A stretch of 64,000 nt of DNA from NCBI RefSeq assembly GCF_030936135.1, contig NC_082603.1, forward strand, positions 34,948,329 to 35,012,328, given 5' to 3'. Below, in pieces: positions 1-28,192 of this stretch. Made by a program: the position numbers and the translations under genes. Position 1 is the first letter of the stretch, and each line of letters begins with the position of its first letter. Under the pieces are notes generated by a model. It ran no database searches. It was not told where the DNA came from and saw nothing but the letters and a program-made list of their open reading frames with translations. Source of the stretch: Gavia stellata. Taxonomy: Eukaryota; Chordata; Aves; Gaviiformes; Gaviidae.

Positions 1-659
1 GTGTTGGTCGACAGCCGGCTGAATATGAGCCGGCAGTGTGCCCAGGTGGCCAAGAAGGCCAACGGCATCCTGGCCTGTATCAGAAATGGTGTGGCCAGCA
101 GGAGTGGGGAGGGGATCGTGCCCCTGTACTCGGCGCTGGTGAGGCCGCACCTCGAATGCTGTGTTCAGTGTTGGGCCCCTCACTCCAAGAAGGACATTGA
201 GGTGCTGGAGTGTGTCCAGAGAAGGGCGACGGAGCTGGTGAGGGGTCTGGAGCACAAGTCTGATGAGGAGCGGCTGAGGGAGCTGGGGTTGTTCAGTCTG
301 GAGGAGAGGAGGCTGAGGGGAGACCTCATCGCTCTCTGCAACTCCCTGAAAGGGGGTTGTGGGGAGGTGGGTGCTGGTCTCTTCTCCCAAGTGACAAGTG
401 ATAGGACAGGAGGAGATGGCCTCAAGTTGCGCCAGGGGAGGTTCAGGCTGGATATTAGGAGAAATTTCTTTCCTGAGAGAGTGGTGGAGCACTGGAAGAG
501 GCTGCCCAGGGAGGTGGTGGAGTCCCCATCCCTGGAGGTGTTCAAGGAAGGTGTGGACGTGGCACTGTGGGACATGGTTTAGTGGGCATGGTGGGGTTGG
601 GATGGTGGTTGGACTTGGTGATCTGACAGGTCTTTTCCAACCTTAACAATTCTGATTCG
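1..659 (+). mobile_element. CR1 LINE fragment, 3' end (element 1)
   Basis: This is the 3' part of a chicken-repeat-1 non-LTR retrotransposon. Positions 1-582 stay open and encode the C-terminal end of the reverse-transcriptase ORF, with phrases such as [15 protein letters not shown] and [15 protein letters not shown] that recur in the other copies in this window. The stop at 580-582 is followed by the typical CR1 tail (GGGTTGG, GATCTGACAGGTCTTTTCCAA) and about one degenerate ATTCTGATT end repeat. The left end is cut by the window, so the 5' truncation point is unknown. It lies in the sense orientation in an IL12RB2 intron and ends about 20 bases before the next exon. Confidence 0.95.
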
Positions 660-680
660 CTCCTCCCCTTTCCCTTCCAG

Positions 681-818
681 ACATTTCCAACGTGACTGCC
701 CAGCACTCGCTGTACATCCCGCACCTCCAGCCCGGTGAGCCCTACGCCCTGTGGATGACGGCATCGACGGCTGCTGGAGAGGGGCCCTGGGGCAACAGCG
801 AGCTCGTCTGCTTGGAAA
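681..818 (+). CDS. IL12RB2: IL12RB2 exon: end of last FnIII domain
   Basis: The acceptor is ...CCCTTCCAG before 681 and the donor is AAA|GTACGA after 818. The exon is 138 bases and is phase 1 at both ends. It encodes LYIPHLQPGEPYALWMTA and then STAAGEGPWGN, which looks like the F and G strands of a fibronectin type III fold. The ORF runs on past the donor, but phase continuity with the 2096 exon supports splicing at 818. Confidence 0.8.
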
Positions 819-3714
819 GTACGAGCCTCTGCGGGGGGTGGGGGTCTGGAGAGGTCCTTGCCCTTGGCCTCCTGCTTTCCACAGGCCGGGAATGCTTTTT
901 CTGCTCCTCCGTAATTACTGAAGAGCTGTAGTTTCTGCTGGTTCTAAGACGTAGCATCTCTTTCTTTGTCTTCAAGGTCCCAGCCCTGTGGCAAGCTGTT
1001 AGCTGTGTTGTTTAACAGTAGTTGAAGGCCGGCAGGATGGTTTATTGTGAAGGGGGAAAGAAGGGTTTGGTCCCTTCGAGGTGCCAGCCCAGCCACCTGT
1101 GTGCTTCACGCTCGGGCACAGGTATCCATGCAGAAAGTCCTGCCCATCCCCACGTCTCCCATGGGTCGGTGGCTCCCTGAGGCCCCTCACCTCAGAGCCT
1201 GCTTCAGGAGCAGAGCATCCCCGAGCTCCCGCAGCGCACACGTCCATCTCGGGGGGTCCCTGTTCCTCCGGGGGGACGCAAAAGCAAGACCTTCTCCCAA
1301 AGACTTCCGACCGCAGCTCACGGCAGTAATGGGCGTTTCTGTCCTGCAAGACAGATTGTTTTGATGAAATCTGTTCTGAGCCCCGATCAAGACAAATGAT
1401 CACTAAACCCTGAGAAGGGAGTTGATAAAATCCGTGCTTAAGTATTGCCAGAAAGTTTGTTTTGCTGCGTTTCCTCCCCAGCAGTGTGCCACCACAACAA
1501 CTTTTAAGCCCCCAAGTTGCGCACGTTAGGAAATTCATCTCCGCAGCATGGAGCCGGGCTCCTCGGGAGGGGGGTTTCTCCCCTGGACTGCGGGAGAAAT
1601 CCAGGGAGGGGAGGAGGAGGAGAGGAAATTAAAGCAATCCAGACAAGGTAAAAGTTTTCCTGGTATAAAAATCTGGATTTGCCAAAATTACATTTTAAGC
1701 AGATAGCGCGAGCACAGTAACGCCAGGCTGTTCACTGGGAAACAGTCACCGACACCTTATTAAAGATGCACTGAGTTTTGCAAGGTCTTTCCTACTTAAC
1801 ACCTCTCTGCCGCACGCACCACCCCAGGTTTGTGGTGTCTGTCCATGTTCGGTTCAGCACTAGAAGAGAAAGATCAGCAATTCCACGTTTCGGGCTGCGG
1901 ACTGTGTATTTCAAGAGACATTTGTAGACATCTTTACGTTACAAAGTCCTCTCGTCCCCACGGGTCCATCCAGATTCCTGATGTTTTGTGAGTGCAAACA
2001 CCAGTCAGGCCACGAGTGTCGTCCAACTTAAACTGGCATATTTAAGTTTTTAATTTTTTTTAGTAAAGATGAACGACGGGTGTTCCATATTTCAGGTGCT
2101 GGGGACTGGATGACCCTTGTGCTTACCTGCAGCTTCTTCATCCTCTCGGCCTGCATTTGTTCCGTGCCTCCGGCAAGAAAAGCGTGAGTGAATCCATCTG
2201 TTACGTTCCAATAAAACACGGAATTGTTGTTAGAAGAGATGGTCACGTCCTCTCAGGACACCTTGGGGAACAGCAAGGATTGTTCTGAATAAAGGTTTCA
2301 GAGTACACCAACGATAATCAGAACACCCACTGAGCTTAAAATATAGCCTTATTTCATATATATTGTGACTTTTTAACCTAGAGCTTAAGGTCTGCTGCCG
2401 CCAGAACAAAACTGAAGGGGTACAACCCTTGGCAATTAATCTGGGAGCAAAGTTAAACCCAGAGATTAAAAACCGTTTTCCTTTAGAGCAACACGCACGT
2501 GTCCCCAGGCAGATTTTCCAGGAGTGGGGCTCACGGCCGTGCCCAGCCAGCTCTGCCCGCAGGGCTGCTGTTAGCCACCGCAGGCAAACATCGGGCAGGA
2601 GGTGGCTGCTGGGCAGCGTTTACCCCCGCTCGAGAGCCGCCCGCCCCGTCAGCCGCCGCGCTCCCCGCCCCACCGGGGTCTCCGCAGGTCCCCGCCGAGG
2701 CAGATCCACCGTTACGCCGAGCTTTTCGGTAACGATGTGCAGAAACAGCGTGTCCCAGGTCGGTGCTGCAGGTAGCGGCGTTCAGGCGTTTAATCGCACT
2801 TATTTGATCCGCAGATTTCACTCGCTCCTCTCCGCGCTTACGCCGCAGTGGCAGAGCAAAGCCATTCCAGACCCCGCCAACGCTACGTGGGCTAAGAACT
2901 ACAAGTCTATGAAGGTAAATTGTACTTTTTTCCTCCTCCTCCCGCTGCCTTCAGCAGAAAAAGCAGGCAGAGCCCTGCAAGTTGGTAATCTCTTGACGCA
3001 GCAAATCTAGCGGTCTCCGATAGCGGATAAGCTCTGGTCTCATATCCAGTTAGACTGTAGGATGTAGCGGGCAAATTAAACGCCAGGAAAATGTGGAGAT
3101 CTTCCATTTTTAGCAGTATGAGCTCCTGTGTGGAGGGATGCTTGCATTCCAGGGGCAAGAAGCCACAGGGTATCGCTCAGATAATTAATTATCCTTGCCC
3201 GGCGTGCGTCCCTGCGCAGGCCGAGCTGAGCTTGCCCTCCAGCCCGTTCCTGCACCGCGCCGGCAGCTTTGAAGAACCCGAAACGATAGAAGTAGAGGAA
3301 GCCTTCGTGAAGACCGACCGCGCGGGCCTCGGGGACAAGCTCCTCTTCGGCAGCACGGGAAAGGGCGACTGGCCGCTGGAGAGTGGCTCGGGACACGAGG
3401 AGCCGGAGTACGAGGCTCTGCCCAGCACAGCAGACGGAGAGGTTTACGAGCAGCAGCTTCCCGACCTCTACAAGAGGATAGTGGCGGAGGTGACAAAGCA
3501 CACACAGACCGTTTCCGAGTACATCGCCAACCCCGTCACCGACACGGCCACCGCCTACCTACCCCCGGCTGCAGGCACCACCGAAGACCACCCTGAACTC
3601 GAGTGCAATCCGCTCTCCGTCTTCCCAACGACTTTTCTGGCACCCGTACTTCCCTGCGAAGGGAAGCTCACTTTGGATGCGGTGAAAATAAACTGCAGCT
3701 CTTCCACAAGGTAG
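681..3714 (+). CDS. IL12RB2: IL12RB2, interleukin-12 receptor beta-2 subunit (last four exons; 5' part off the left edge)
   Basis: This is the signalling subunit of the IL-12 receptor, a gp130-family type I cytokine receptor at the plasma membrane that works through TYK2/JAK2 and STAT4. Four exons with matching phases and GT/AG borders are visible: 681-818, 2096-2183, 2815-2914 and 3220-3714. In order they encode the end of an FnIII domain, the transmembrane segment, a box-1 exon (IPDPANATWAKNY) and a 164-residue tail ending at TAG 3712-3714. The box-1 phrase and the tail ending SVFPTTFLAPVL...KLTLDAVKI resemble the human beta-2 chain (IPDPANST..., LSVFPSSS...KLTLDQLK) better than IL23R. SERBP1 lies next to it in convergent orientation, as in human. 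No stop or frameshift was seen in the visible exons. The extracellular cytokine-binding exons are outside the window. Confidence 0.9.
819..2095 (+). other. IL12RB2 intron
   Basis: No coding exon, RNA gene or repeat was recognised here. The ORFs inside it are short and lack domain features. Confidence 0.6.
2096..2183 (+). CDS. IL12RB2: IL12RB2 exon: transmembrane segment
   Basis: The exon is 88 bases, with acceptor CATATTTCAG before 2096 and donor GTGAGTG after 2183. It enters in phase 1 and leaves in phase 2. It encodes about 20 hydrophobic residues (WMTLVLTCSFFILSACICSV) followed by a basic stop-transfer stretch, PPARKA. It is too short to appear as a long ORF and was found by following phase from the neighbouring exons. 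The tryptophan before the membrane span is also present in the human protein. Confidence 0.85.
2184..2814 (+). other. IL12RB2 intron
   Basis: The middle (about 2530-2740) is GC-rich. No element was recognised. An open frame reads through the intron into the next exon, but its upstream part has no receptor-like sequence. Confidence 0.6.
2815..2914 (+). CDS. IL12RB2: IL12RB2 exon: membrane-proximal box 1
   Basis: The exon is 100 bases, from acceptor TTGATCCGCAG to donor AAG|GTAAAT. It enters in phase 2 and leaves in phase 0. It encodes FHSLLSALTPQWQSKAIPDP and then ANATWAKNYKSMK. The proline-containing IPDPAN motif is the JAK-binding box 1 of IL12RB2. Confidence 0.9.
2915..3219 (+). other. IL12RB2 last intron
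   Basis: This is a 305-base intron ending GTCCCTGCGCAG. Nothing else was recognised in it. Confidence 0.6.
3220..3714 (+). CDS. IL12RB2: IL12RB2 terminal coding exon: cytoplasmic tail
   Basis: The exon is phase 0 and encodes 164 residues before TAG 3712-3714. Acidic stretches (FEEPETIEVEEAFVK, GHEEPEYEALPS) precede five tyrosines: PEYEA, EVYEQ, DLYKR, SEYIA and TAYLPP. By position, TAYLPP corresponds to the human STAT4-docking GYLPSN site. The C terminus (LSVFPTTFLAPVL, KLTLDAVKI) is the most recognisable part. The tail appears shorter than in mammals. Confidence 0.9.
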   Translation, partial: AELSLPSSPFLHRAGSFEEPETIEVEEAFVKTDRAGLGDKLLFGSTGKGDWPLESGSGHEEPEYEALPSTADGEVYEQQLPDLYKRIVAEVTKHTQTVSEYIANPVTDTATAYLPPAAGTTEDHPELECNPLSVFPTTFLAPVLPCEGKLTLDAVKINCSSSTR

Positions 3715-4620
3715 GCGGTCAGGGTGACCTAAGCCTGGCCTGATTTTTTGCGCTTTACTGAAGTATTTCAGCGTGTTTCAGTACAGCCAGTCCAGCGACG
3801 TGCATGCGACACCTTGAAGGGGTAAAAAACCCAACTCTCAAACCTTTCCAGCACGGCAAGTCACACCTCGCTGTACAATACAGCGGGTCCTCATTCCCCC
3901 AGCACACTCCGGTAGAATTAAAGGCAGAAGGGGCGCGTGACTCAGCTTTTGGAGAGGATAATTAATTCCTCGGATGCCTTCACGCAGCCCGGGTTGCCTC
4001 AGGCCCACATCCCACCGCCTGATGAGGAGTGCCTGAGCCTGGCCCAGGAATCAGAGACGCACTAACCATCATTTCATCCGTCGCTCGCCCAGAAGAGTGA
4101 GGAGTTACGCCAGCGTCAGACCTCAGCACCCCAAGCCCCGGCAGGACCACAGCTGCGGCTCTTGCTCCTCCAGCTGTGCACAGCAGGTTAGCCACATGGC
4201 GCAGAGACCTCCGCACCCACCGGTGCTGAACTGAACGCCCACAGGCGGTATTCCTCACTGCAGTCGCATCGCCCCCAGCGACACCGGTGCTGCAGCCCGC
4301 GGGCGTAGGGAGGGACGCGGCCGCAGCAGGGCTGGCAGCTCTGCCAGGGCCAGCCTGCCTTCGCGGCTCAGTTCAGGAGGGGAGAAATCCCCAGCAGAAA
4401 TAAAAGCAACAGGCAGCGCACGTACGCAGCAAGTCAAATGGACTGGTGAGAAGAATTTAAATCGTTTATTGAAGTATTCTAATTACAGGTTTGAAGTATG
4501 TGTTACACGTTTAATGACTTTGTTTACTATATGCGCGTATACATATAAAGTATTGGAAACCTGAAATTCGTTTCCTGTCGTTTCCTCTGGTCAAGCTCAA
4601 GTGCGAAACGCAGAATAAAG
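3715..4620 (+). other. IL12RB2 3' UTR and flank
   Basis: This is the non-coding stretch after the IL12RB2 stop. Two AATAAA hexamers (4399-4404 and 4614-4619) could end the transcript. A TTTATT at 4465-4470 is a possible signal for the opposite strand. No repeat was recognised. Confidence 0.4.
4399..4404 (+). promoter_or_regulatory. candidate IL12RB2 poly(A) signal
   Basis: This is the first AATAAA on the + strand after the IL12RB2 stop, about 685 bases downstream. Position is the only evidence. A second hexamer at 4614-4619 is an equal alternative. Confidence 0.35.
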
Positions 4621-7600
4621 CGTCTGTAAAACTAAATATGTAGCGTTGCTGCTAGAGATGAGCTAGTCCGATCTTGAACTTACCTGGAGCATCCTCCTCC
4701 CGCCCAGGACCAGGTGGCCACTCTCCGTCCGCAGCTGGGCAGTGGCATAAACGGGTGGTGAAACCCTCCTGTGACACCACCTCGGAGTGCCTCCACGAGC
4801 AGCCGCTATCCGACTCGGTGAGGAAACGGCCCTCGGCAGCCCTGCCACGGGCTCCTTCCACAGCAGCGAGCGATGCACCTGCATCACAAGGCTGCTACCT
4901 CCAGGCCACGGCTTTCCCCACCGCCCTTCCCCTGAAGTGAAAAGCCAAACCAAAGCACTGCAGTGGGGAGATCTCTGTTGGCTTTTCCCCCTAGTTTTTA
5001 TTCCAGATGTGGCTGTCTGACCCGCTACAGGAGGCCCATCCACTCTTGCGCTCCCAAGTTCAAAGGCACTGCAGGACAAGTCCAGTTAATCACCGGGCAC
5101 ACGCTGCCTGCCGAGCCGGTGCCAGGCAGGCTGGGCTTACTCGCCTGACCCCCGTTTGCCAAGGTCTGTACCTCCACCCACTCTCAATAGGCAGGGGTCT
5201 AAGAAAATAGTCGTGGGTGCGTTAGTTTTAAGCTTTAATTTTTTAGAAACGTGAAATTCAAGCCCTGGCACCAGCTCGTGTTCAGCTTTCACTGACTTCT
5301 CTCCGCGCGTCCCATGATGCCCAGAAGGTTTCCCTTTGATCAGCACAAGTGATCGCCGGTACCCCGGCTATTCTCAAGCCCGAGCTTTCTAGTCTTCTGT
5401 GTACTGAAAACAAAACCATCAGCAATGATTGCCACAGCCGCACGTGGGCTAGGACATCCTAGGGAGGAGATGCGTCCTGGTGAAGGCAGAGCAGCTCGGC
5501 TGCCTGAGCAGCCCACGGGATCCAGCATGCCGCTCGCTGCCAGCTCCCACCGGACACCCACAACCCCCCCAAAAAAACGGGCCTCAGCACCTGGCCGAGA
5601 CACATTCAGTAACTGGAGCCTGCAAGCAAAGCACGACAGCATGTGGTGTTCCTCCCAAAAGCGGCTTCTCAGGGATAAGGAACCAAGACAGAGAGACTGA
5701 AGACAGCTACTGCCCAGGAAATTGTTTCCCCAAAGGGGAGGGAAAGGCGCTGCGGGGAACCACTGCGAGAGGAGTGGAGCAGGAGGAGCAGCACTCCAGG
5801 CACTGGCTCTAGCATGCCACAGTCCAGTGATCTCACGGGGTGCACTTGAGGGCTCCCCTGCAGCACAGAGACCACTTTGAGACGCACATCCTTGCCACAG
5901 CGCTGGCACAGCCCACCTGCACCGTTCCCCCGCCGTCCCAGCACAGGGAGCGCGGTCCCTGCACCTACCCCTCGGCTCACCTGCGGCAGGACGCTGCCCA
6001 CGACCTCTCCCAGACACGCCAAGGGATCCTTCTCATCTCTCGGCTGCGGCAAAACTTAGTCTTCCCGCCAGGTAACTAAGCAGTCGCTGGAGGATGAGAA
6101 TACTTACCCTTACTGCCCAACCGCTCGGCATGAGCTCGCCACGTTCACAGCAGAAATTGTGCACTGAAGAAAAACGATTCCCAGATGTGCCAATAAATGC
6201 ACAACACAGCCTCTTGCTCACAGCGGTGCACGTACTTGGTAAGACACACAGCACACAGTCTGCCTCGCCACAGTACCAACGCGAGCAACGTACGCTCCTC
6301 CCTTCCACCCACACTATCAATACAGGTGTCAAAGCTGGCAGGATTTTTTCATCTGCAGGCTCCCAATAAAATCACACTCCCAATAAAACCACACAACAGG
6401 AGGCTTCGCGGCAGCTCTGCAACACAGCCCTACTCGGGCAGTTACCAGAAATTTAGTTTTGAGTTGTATTTTGGGTTAGTATTTCAACCCTGGGACTTGT
6501 TTGCATCCTCACTGCCACCCCCAAACCGGCCCAGGACCTCCATGGTCAGGGTCACGGCTCGGACGCCGGCGTGCTCAGGGAAGACAAAAGGGGAAGATGC
6601 ACTTCCACACAAAACCAGCTGCTTTTAACAGCAGCCGCCCCTTTTAGCATCTTCATCCAAGTCTGACAAACAGTGGTCCACTGGTAAAAGGAACTGCTGC
6701 ACGAAAAAGCACCTAAGTAGCAATGGCCATCTTGTCCCGACACGCTTCCCTCCTGCTCCACATCGCTGCCCTGCAAGCGCCAGCAATCTCACCGAGCCAG
6801 ACAGACGTCCTTAGGAGAAAGGACAGAAGCAAGTCTTTTCCTTGTCCTCCATACAACGGAAATCCTGCAGTTTGCCGAGTACAAATCCCAAACACAACTC
6901 GGCACGCTGGGTATGTGCTAATTCAAACTGCTGAACTGGAAGACTGCAGTAAAACCAATCCCGTATCTGGTTTACCTTCGCTCCGCCCAGGAAACATTGC
7001 GCACGTAAAATAAAGCTCCCTCACCTCTTGGTGTTATGATGACCTTTGCAGCAGCGGCTCACAGGTGAAGATCAAACGGCTCAAGCATGCTTATCGGTAA
7101 CTACGGGCGAGCTCACACCCTAGGGCATGAACCAACGCAAGCTGAAGCAGCCTCGGTTCACACTGGAACCGTCCACAAACGAGCACCGGCCCAGCTCGCC
7201 TCCTCTGCCGCAGCGGATCCCAGCAAGCCGACAGGTTTCCTGCTCCCTGCCAACACCAGACACGTCAACGGCTGTACAACCACCCAGAGCTGAGACACTG
7301 CACATGGGTGACAGCCACGCAGCACACCTCAGGTCCTCGCACCTTGAAGTTGTAATCGTTGCTGAAATACGGAAAAAATACCTGTAAGCTCCTACTTGTT
7401 TTCTCTCTTCCAGGGAATGGGAGTGACAGCAAGCTCCCACCACCGGCAGCTCTGCACACCCTCCAACTTGAGGCAGAGGGCATTAACCCCTGCGAGCTCC
7501 AGTCCAGGGGGAGAAGCGACCAGCCTGTGGGCTCCGGCCACAGCCCAGCAAGGTGGGGGCAGCCACCGCTGCACTCCACTGCTACAACAAACCCCAGGCC

Positions 7601-10600
7601 CCTTTCTTAAGGAGAGCTTTGACAGTGCCAATTGCTTTGTTCGCCTACGTCCTCCTCTCGCACTGCCTTTTTTCCACGGTCGGATATCTCACCTGTGAAA
7701 ATAACATACGTAAGGGAGACAAACTACACCCAGACCGGTCTCTGGCAAGGCAGCGAAGCGCCGTTCTCCACGTCCACACAAGGCCACTCACACCATCAGC
7801 TACACAGATTTTTTTTTTTTGCAGAGTACCAGCTCTGCGATTTCGTTTTTTTGGGTCTAGCAGCTGGTTCCAAGGTTTTGTCTCCAGCCCAGTACTCAGA
7901 CATCTTCCATCTTTAAGACTGGCTTGGTGTCAAAGGCAAACATTTCACTAGGACTTAGGTCAGACATCCAAGACAACATTTTCATGCTCTCCATACCCCA
8001 TCTGGCAACCACACTGGGAAGAGGATTCTGGCTGGGCATCGCAGTCAAATTGGTGCCTCAAGTCAGCTGCCTACAGCCAAATTAGATACCTATTGCCAAA
8101 GAAAAAGGCAAAAAAATACTATTTTGTTATGCATCTATTTCTGCATATTGATCTTCAGCATATGGACAACAGAACACTCGAGTGCATTTTCTCCTTGCTC
8201 TTCAAGTCTCTAGATAAATTTCCACGTGGGGTTCCCATAAAGTCTTACTCCGAGACAAATAACATCAGAAGTAGGACAACAGCCAAACTTTTTCACTCCT
8301 ACCTGAAAGTCTCCCAGCAAAGGGCAAATGAACCATTTTCCCCCCAGTCAGGTTACACACCCCCCCGCCCCAGGACGAATATTACATTTGGCTTTTCCAG
8401 CGCAGCGGGGGACTTGCTGACCACCATGCCGGGGCACTCGGCACTTGCTCAGACGCACCCTGACCCTGGCCAGGAGGCTGCTACTTGGCGAAGGCAGACC
8501 AGAACAGGGGTAGGAACCGAAGGTAACGTGGTCCTTGTAATGATTTTAGAAAAAAAGCAGGTTAGCATATGCTGCAAGTGTCAGCTTTAGGCATACTTCC
8601 TGCGTTTATTAAAACAAGAGGCGTGGCTATGCAAACCGATCTCCATGGGCAAAGAGTCATTACAGGTAAGAGCGGTCTCAACTCCTCGAACTGCAAACAC
8701 CACATATTCACACCGACTTCTGATGTTTCAGAAGAATTTATGTCCTTTCCCACACAGCTAACACTTGCATTTATTAATCAGTCTTGTTTCCTCCCAGCAT
8801 CAGCAGCATTCTATCCGTAAGATGAACTTTCATGCTCAAACCTTGCCATTGTTACATTCAAAAGCCAGTTTGCACCATGTGCTTCTCTCTTTCTCTCCAA
8901 CTTTTTCTGCTGACCATCTTTTCAAATGGTTCAGATTTTAAAAGGTCTAGTCCTCCGGATTTGGCATGACAGCATAAGTAGCAAGCTAGAGGACAGAAAA
9001 TGTTACTAAAGAGCAAGCTCGTTAATCGTAAATAAGCTACTCGGGAGATGTTTTCCCGAGGCAAAGCCCGTTCCTGGCAATGGAAATGCCTGGGCACCAT
9101 TGCCACAGGCAGGCTGGATCACTTGGGGCAGAACCTAGATGAGACACTATTAACCTACGTGGTTTCATCTCCATGTGTTTTCATGACATTTTTAAAAGAG
9201 CATGAAAATAAACCTTTATTTCAGTTAACACCCACCAATATTAAAGATATATGTTCACAGTTTTAGTTCTTGACACAAATGGACTGAAAGAGGCAAATTT
9301 ACATCTATCAGAACAGCAGACGGACCAATTATAAGTGCAAGCTGTCTTGAAAAATCATACGCGACATGCCATTCGGGAAACTGCTCTATGCTCTGAAGCA
9401 GGAGAAGGGAAAGCTTCTGACCAAGTCCAGCTAGCAGGGCCCCAAACGACTGACTGGCTGGCCCAGAAGTCATCTGGAAAAAAAGCTAAGTGGCAACTGA
9501 AACAGCAAATACACAGCTAGGATAAGGGGAGGAGGGTTTATGTCACAGAGAAAGCTTTTCCCCAAGCGTGTTTCTGCATATCAAAGCGTTTGGTTGGTTG
9601 TATTACCCAAGGTGTCCCTAACGCTGAAACTGCAACACGTTCTACCAAACCACAAAGGGAGAGGGACAGGGAACAACTCAGTGCTGGAACCCGCAGCAGC
9701 CCCCCCACTGAGCACCTGTGTAAGATCTGTGTAGAGTCAGGAGAAATGAACCAAGAGATTTTGCCATCCACTGTTTGAAAACTTGCCTCCTTCTCACAGC
9801 CTGGTACTTTAAACTATAGGTGAGTGCACTAAAAAGTCTAATCCAATGATATTAACAGTGGTTTACAACAAAAACTTTTGTAGAAAATAGTTCAGGTAAA
9901 GCAAGCCAGCTAAACACCACAGTTAAGGAGTTTGATATTTCATATTCAAAGGTCACCAATACTTTTTGCCTGTCCTGTACAGCTTTTAAAAAAATAGGGC
10001 ATTACCTTTTGTTTTCTATCTACCTAGTTAAGAAACTACAAATATGTTATAAGCTGTCCAAAGTGTAAAACATTAAATGAGAAACCTGTTTCTAGTCTCC
10101 TAACAAATGCTGCAGATAAAAACCCTAAGAAACCCTCTTTATTAGTCATTCTCTCAGCTCCTTTTGTGTACTGAAGTGGTAATCCTGGTCACAGGGATTA
10201 AATTAAACCTACAGCAAATTTCTACGGGGGTAGACAGGGTTTCTTACAGTTGCGCTCTGAAAAACATTCATTTGTCAGCTAGCAATCAGACCTCGAGCAC
10301 CGCACAAATCCAGAACACAATTCTGACGGAGAGGTGAAGCGTTGGGGTTTTGTTTTGCATCTTTCTGTTCTATCATGCACAGATTGCGATGTCCCTGTCT
10401 GAAACGGTAAGGCAAAACTCCCACCTGCCAGACCCAGCCCAGGCCTGCAGTTTCCTCTGAAGACGACCTGCCGCCCTCAGAGCAGCGCTGTGAATACATC
10501 AGGTACTGATGTACTCGTGTCAACGGACTGCGCTGCCAAATTCCACGTCCCAGCCGGAGTCCAGCTGGACTACCGGAGCAACAGCTACCACCTTCCCCAC

Positions 10601-11527
10601 CTCCCAGCTCCAACAACAGGAAAGGTTACTCCAATCTACAGGGCACCCTCTCAAAGAAAAAGCATAGGTAATTTAAAAACTCTTTTTTTTCTGCCAACAA
10701 AGCATCTTGTTCTGTTGAAGGGAGGAGGAGGGAATAAAGGTAAAAAGGGTGAGTGAAAGGTGTAATACATTAATTTTAAAAAACTGTTTAGACCAATTAT
10801 CCACACATCATCGCTGGATCAATACACAGGTATTTAACTATAAACCAATGTGCTTTGAATCTTTTTCAAGTATCTGGTATCAATTTTGTATAAAGATTTT
10901 GCGTAAACAAACTACCAAACATAGATGAAAAATGACTGTTTTTCCAAGTCTGAAATTAAGCATTAAAACCAGAGTACTCCAGGAGTTAGTATTCCTTACA
11001 GCACTAACAGTCTGCCAAATTAAAATTTCACATATTCCAAAAGACCATGGGCTGATAAAAATCTGCTAAACAGGAATTAAGGAAACGGAAATAGTGTGCA
11101 ATAATTAAAACCCACTTTGTAGTTTGGGGAAAATGTCTAAAATCCTGAATTAAGAAAAAACACAAATGAAGTGAAAGCTTTTAACTGGTACACACTGTTC
11201 ACACCTATATTTCAAGTTTGGAAACGCATATTTTCAAGCAGCAATACAAAAAAGTATCCATGAAGAATGCATAATCTCTGAAAAAATTATGAAAACATCC
11301 CTGCTACCATTACATTTCTAAATACAAAACTGACTACCATATTGTTGCTTCTGTGTAGCGAGAGAAGTTCATTTTCAAAACAGATAAAATTCAGTCTTTA
11401 GGTGTGAATGGTATGAATGACAGTCTCTTTTTTTTTTTTTAAATTTCTTAGTTGTTTAGGATCCTTAAGCATGCAAGCCTCGGAGAGGAAGGCCCAACGA
11501 GGGCAGGGTTGGCTTATGACATCCAGT
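4621..11527. other. convergent interval; right part probably SERBP1 3' UTR
   Basis: No protein-coding gene was recognised. About 8-11.5 kb is AT-rich without internal repeats, as expected for the long 3' UTR of SERBP1 on the - strand. Candidate - strand AATAAA signals (TTTATT on +) lie at 10138, 9215, 8770 and 8605. The 4.6-8 kb part has mixed composition and only short ORFs. No RNA gene, CR1 or tandem repeat was seen here. Confidence 0.45.
10138..10143 (-). promoter_or_regulatory. candidate SERBP1 poly(A) signal
   Basis: This is the first AATAAA on the - strand after the SERBP1 stop, about 1.4 kb downstream. It is followed on that strand by a G/T-rich stretch. The later hexamers could give longer 3' UTRs. 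Confidence 0.35.

Positions 11528-28192
<16,665 letters not shown>

Noticed and set aside
1-582. Open reading frame in CR1 element 1 as a cellular gene
   Set aside because: It is the C-terminal part of the CR1 reverse transcriptase and recurs in five other copies here.
4680-10760. Many good-looking splice donors on both strands (for example at 6108, 7025, 7693 and 8303 on -, and at 8664 and 10750 on +)
   Set aside because: GTRAGT occurs about every 2 kb per strand by chance. The donors are balanced between strands and have no paired coding exons.
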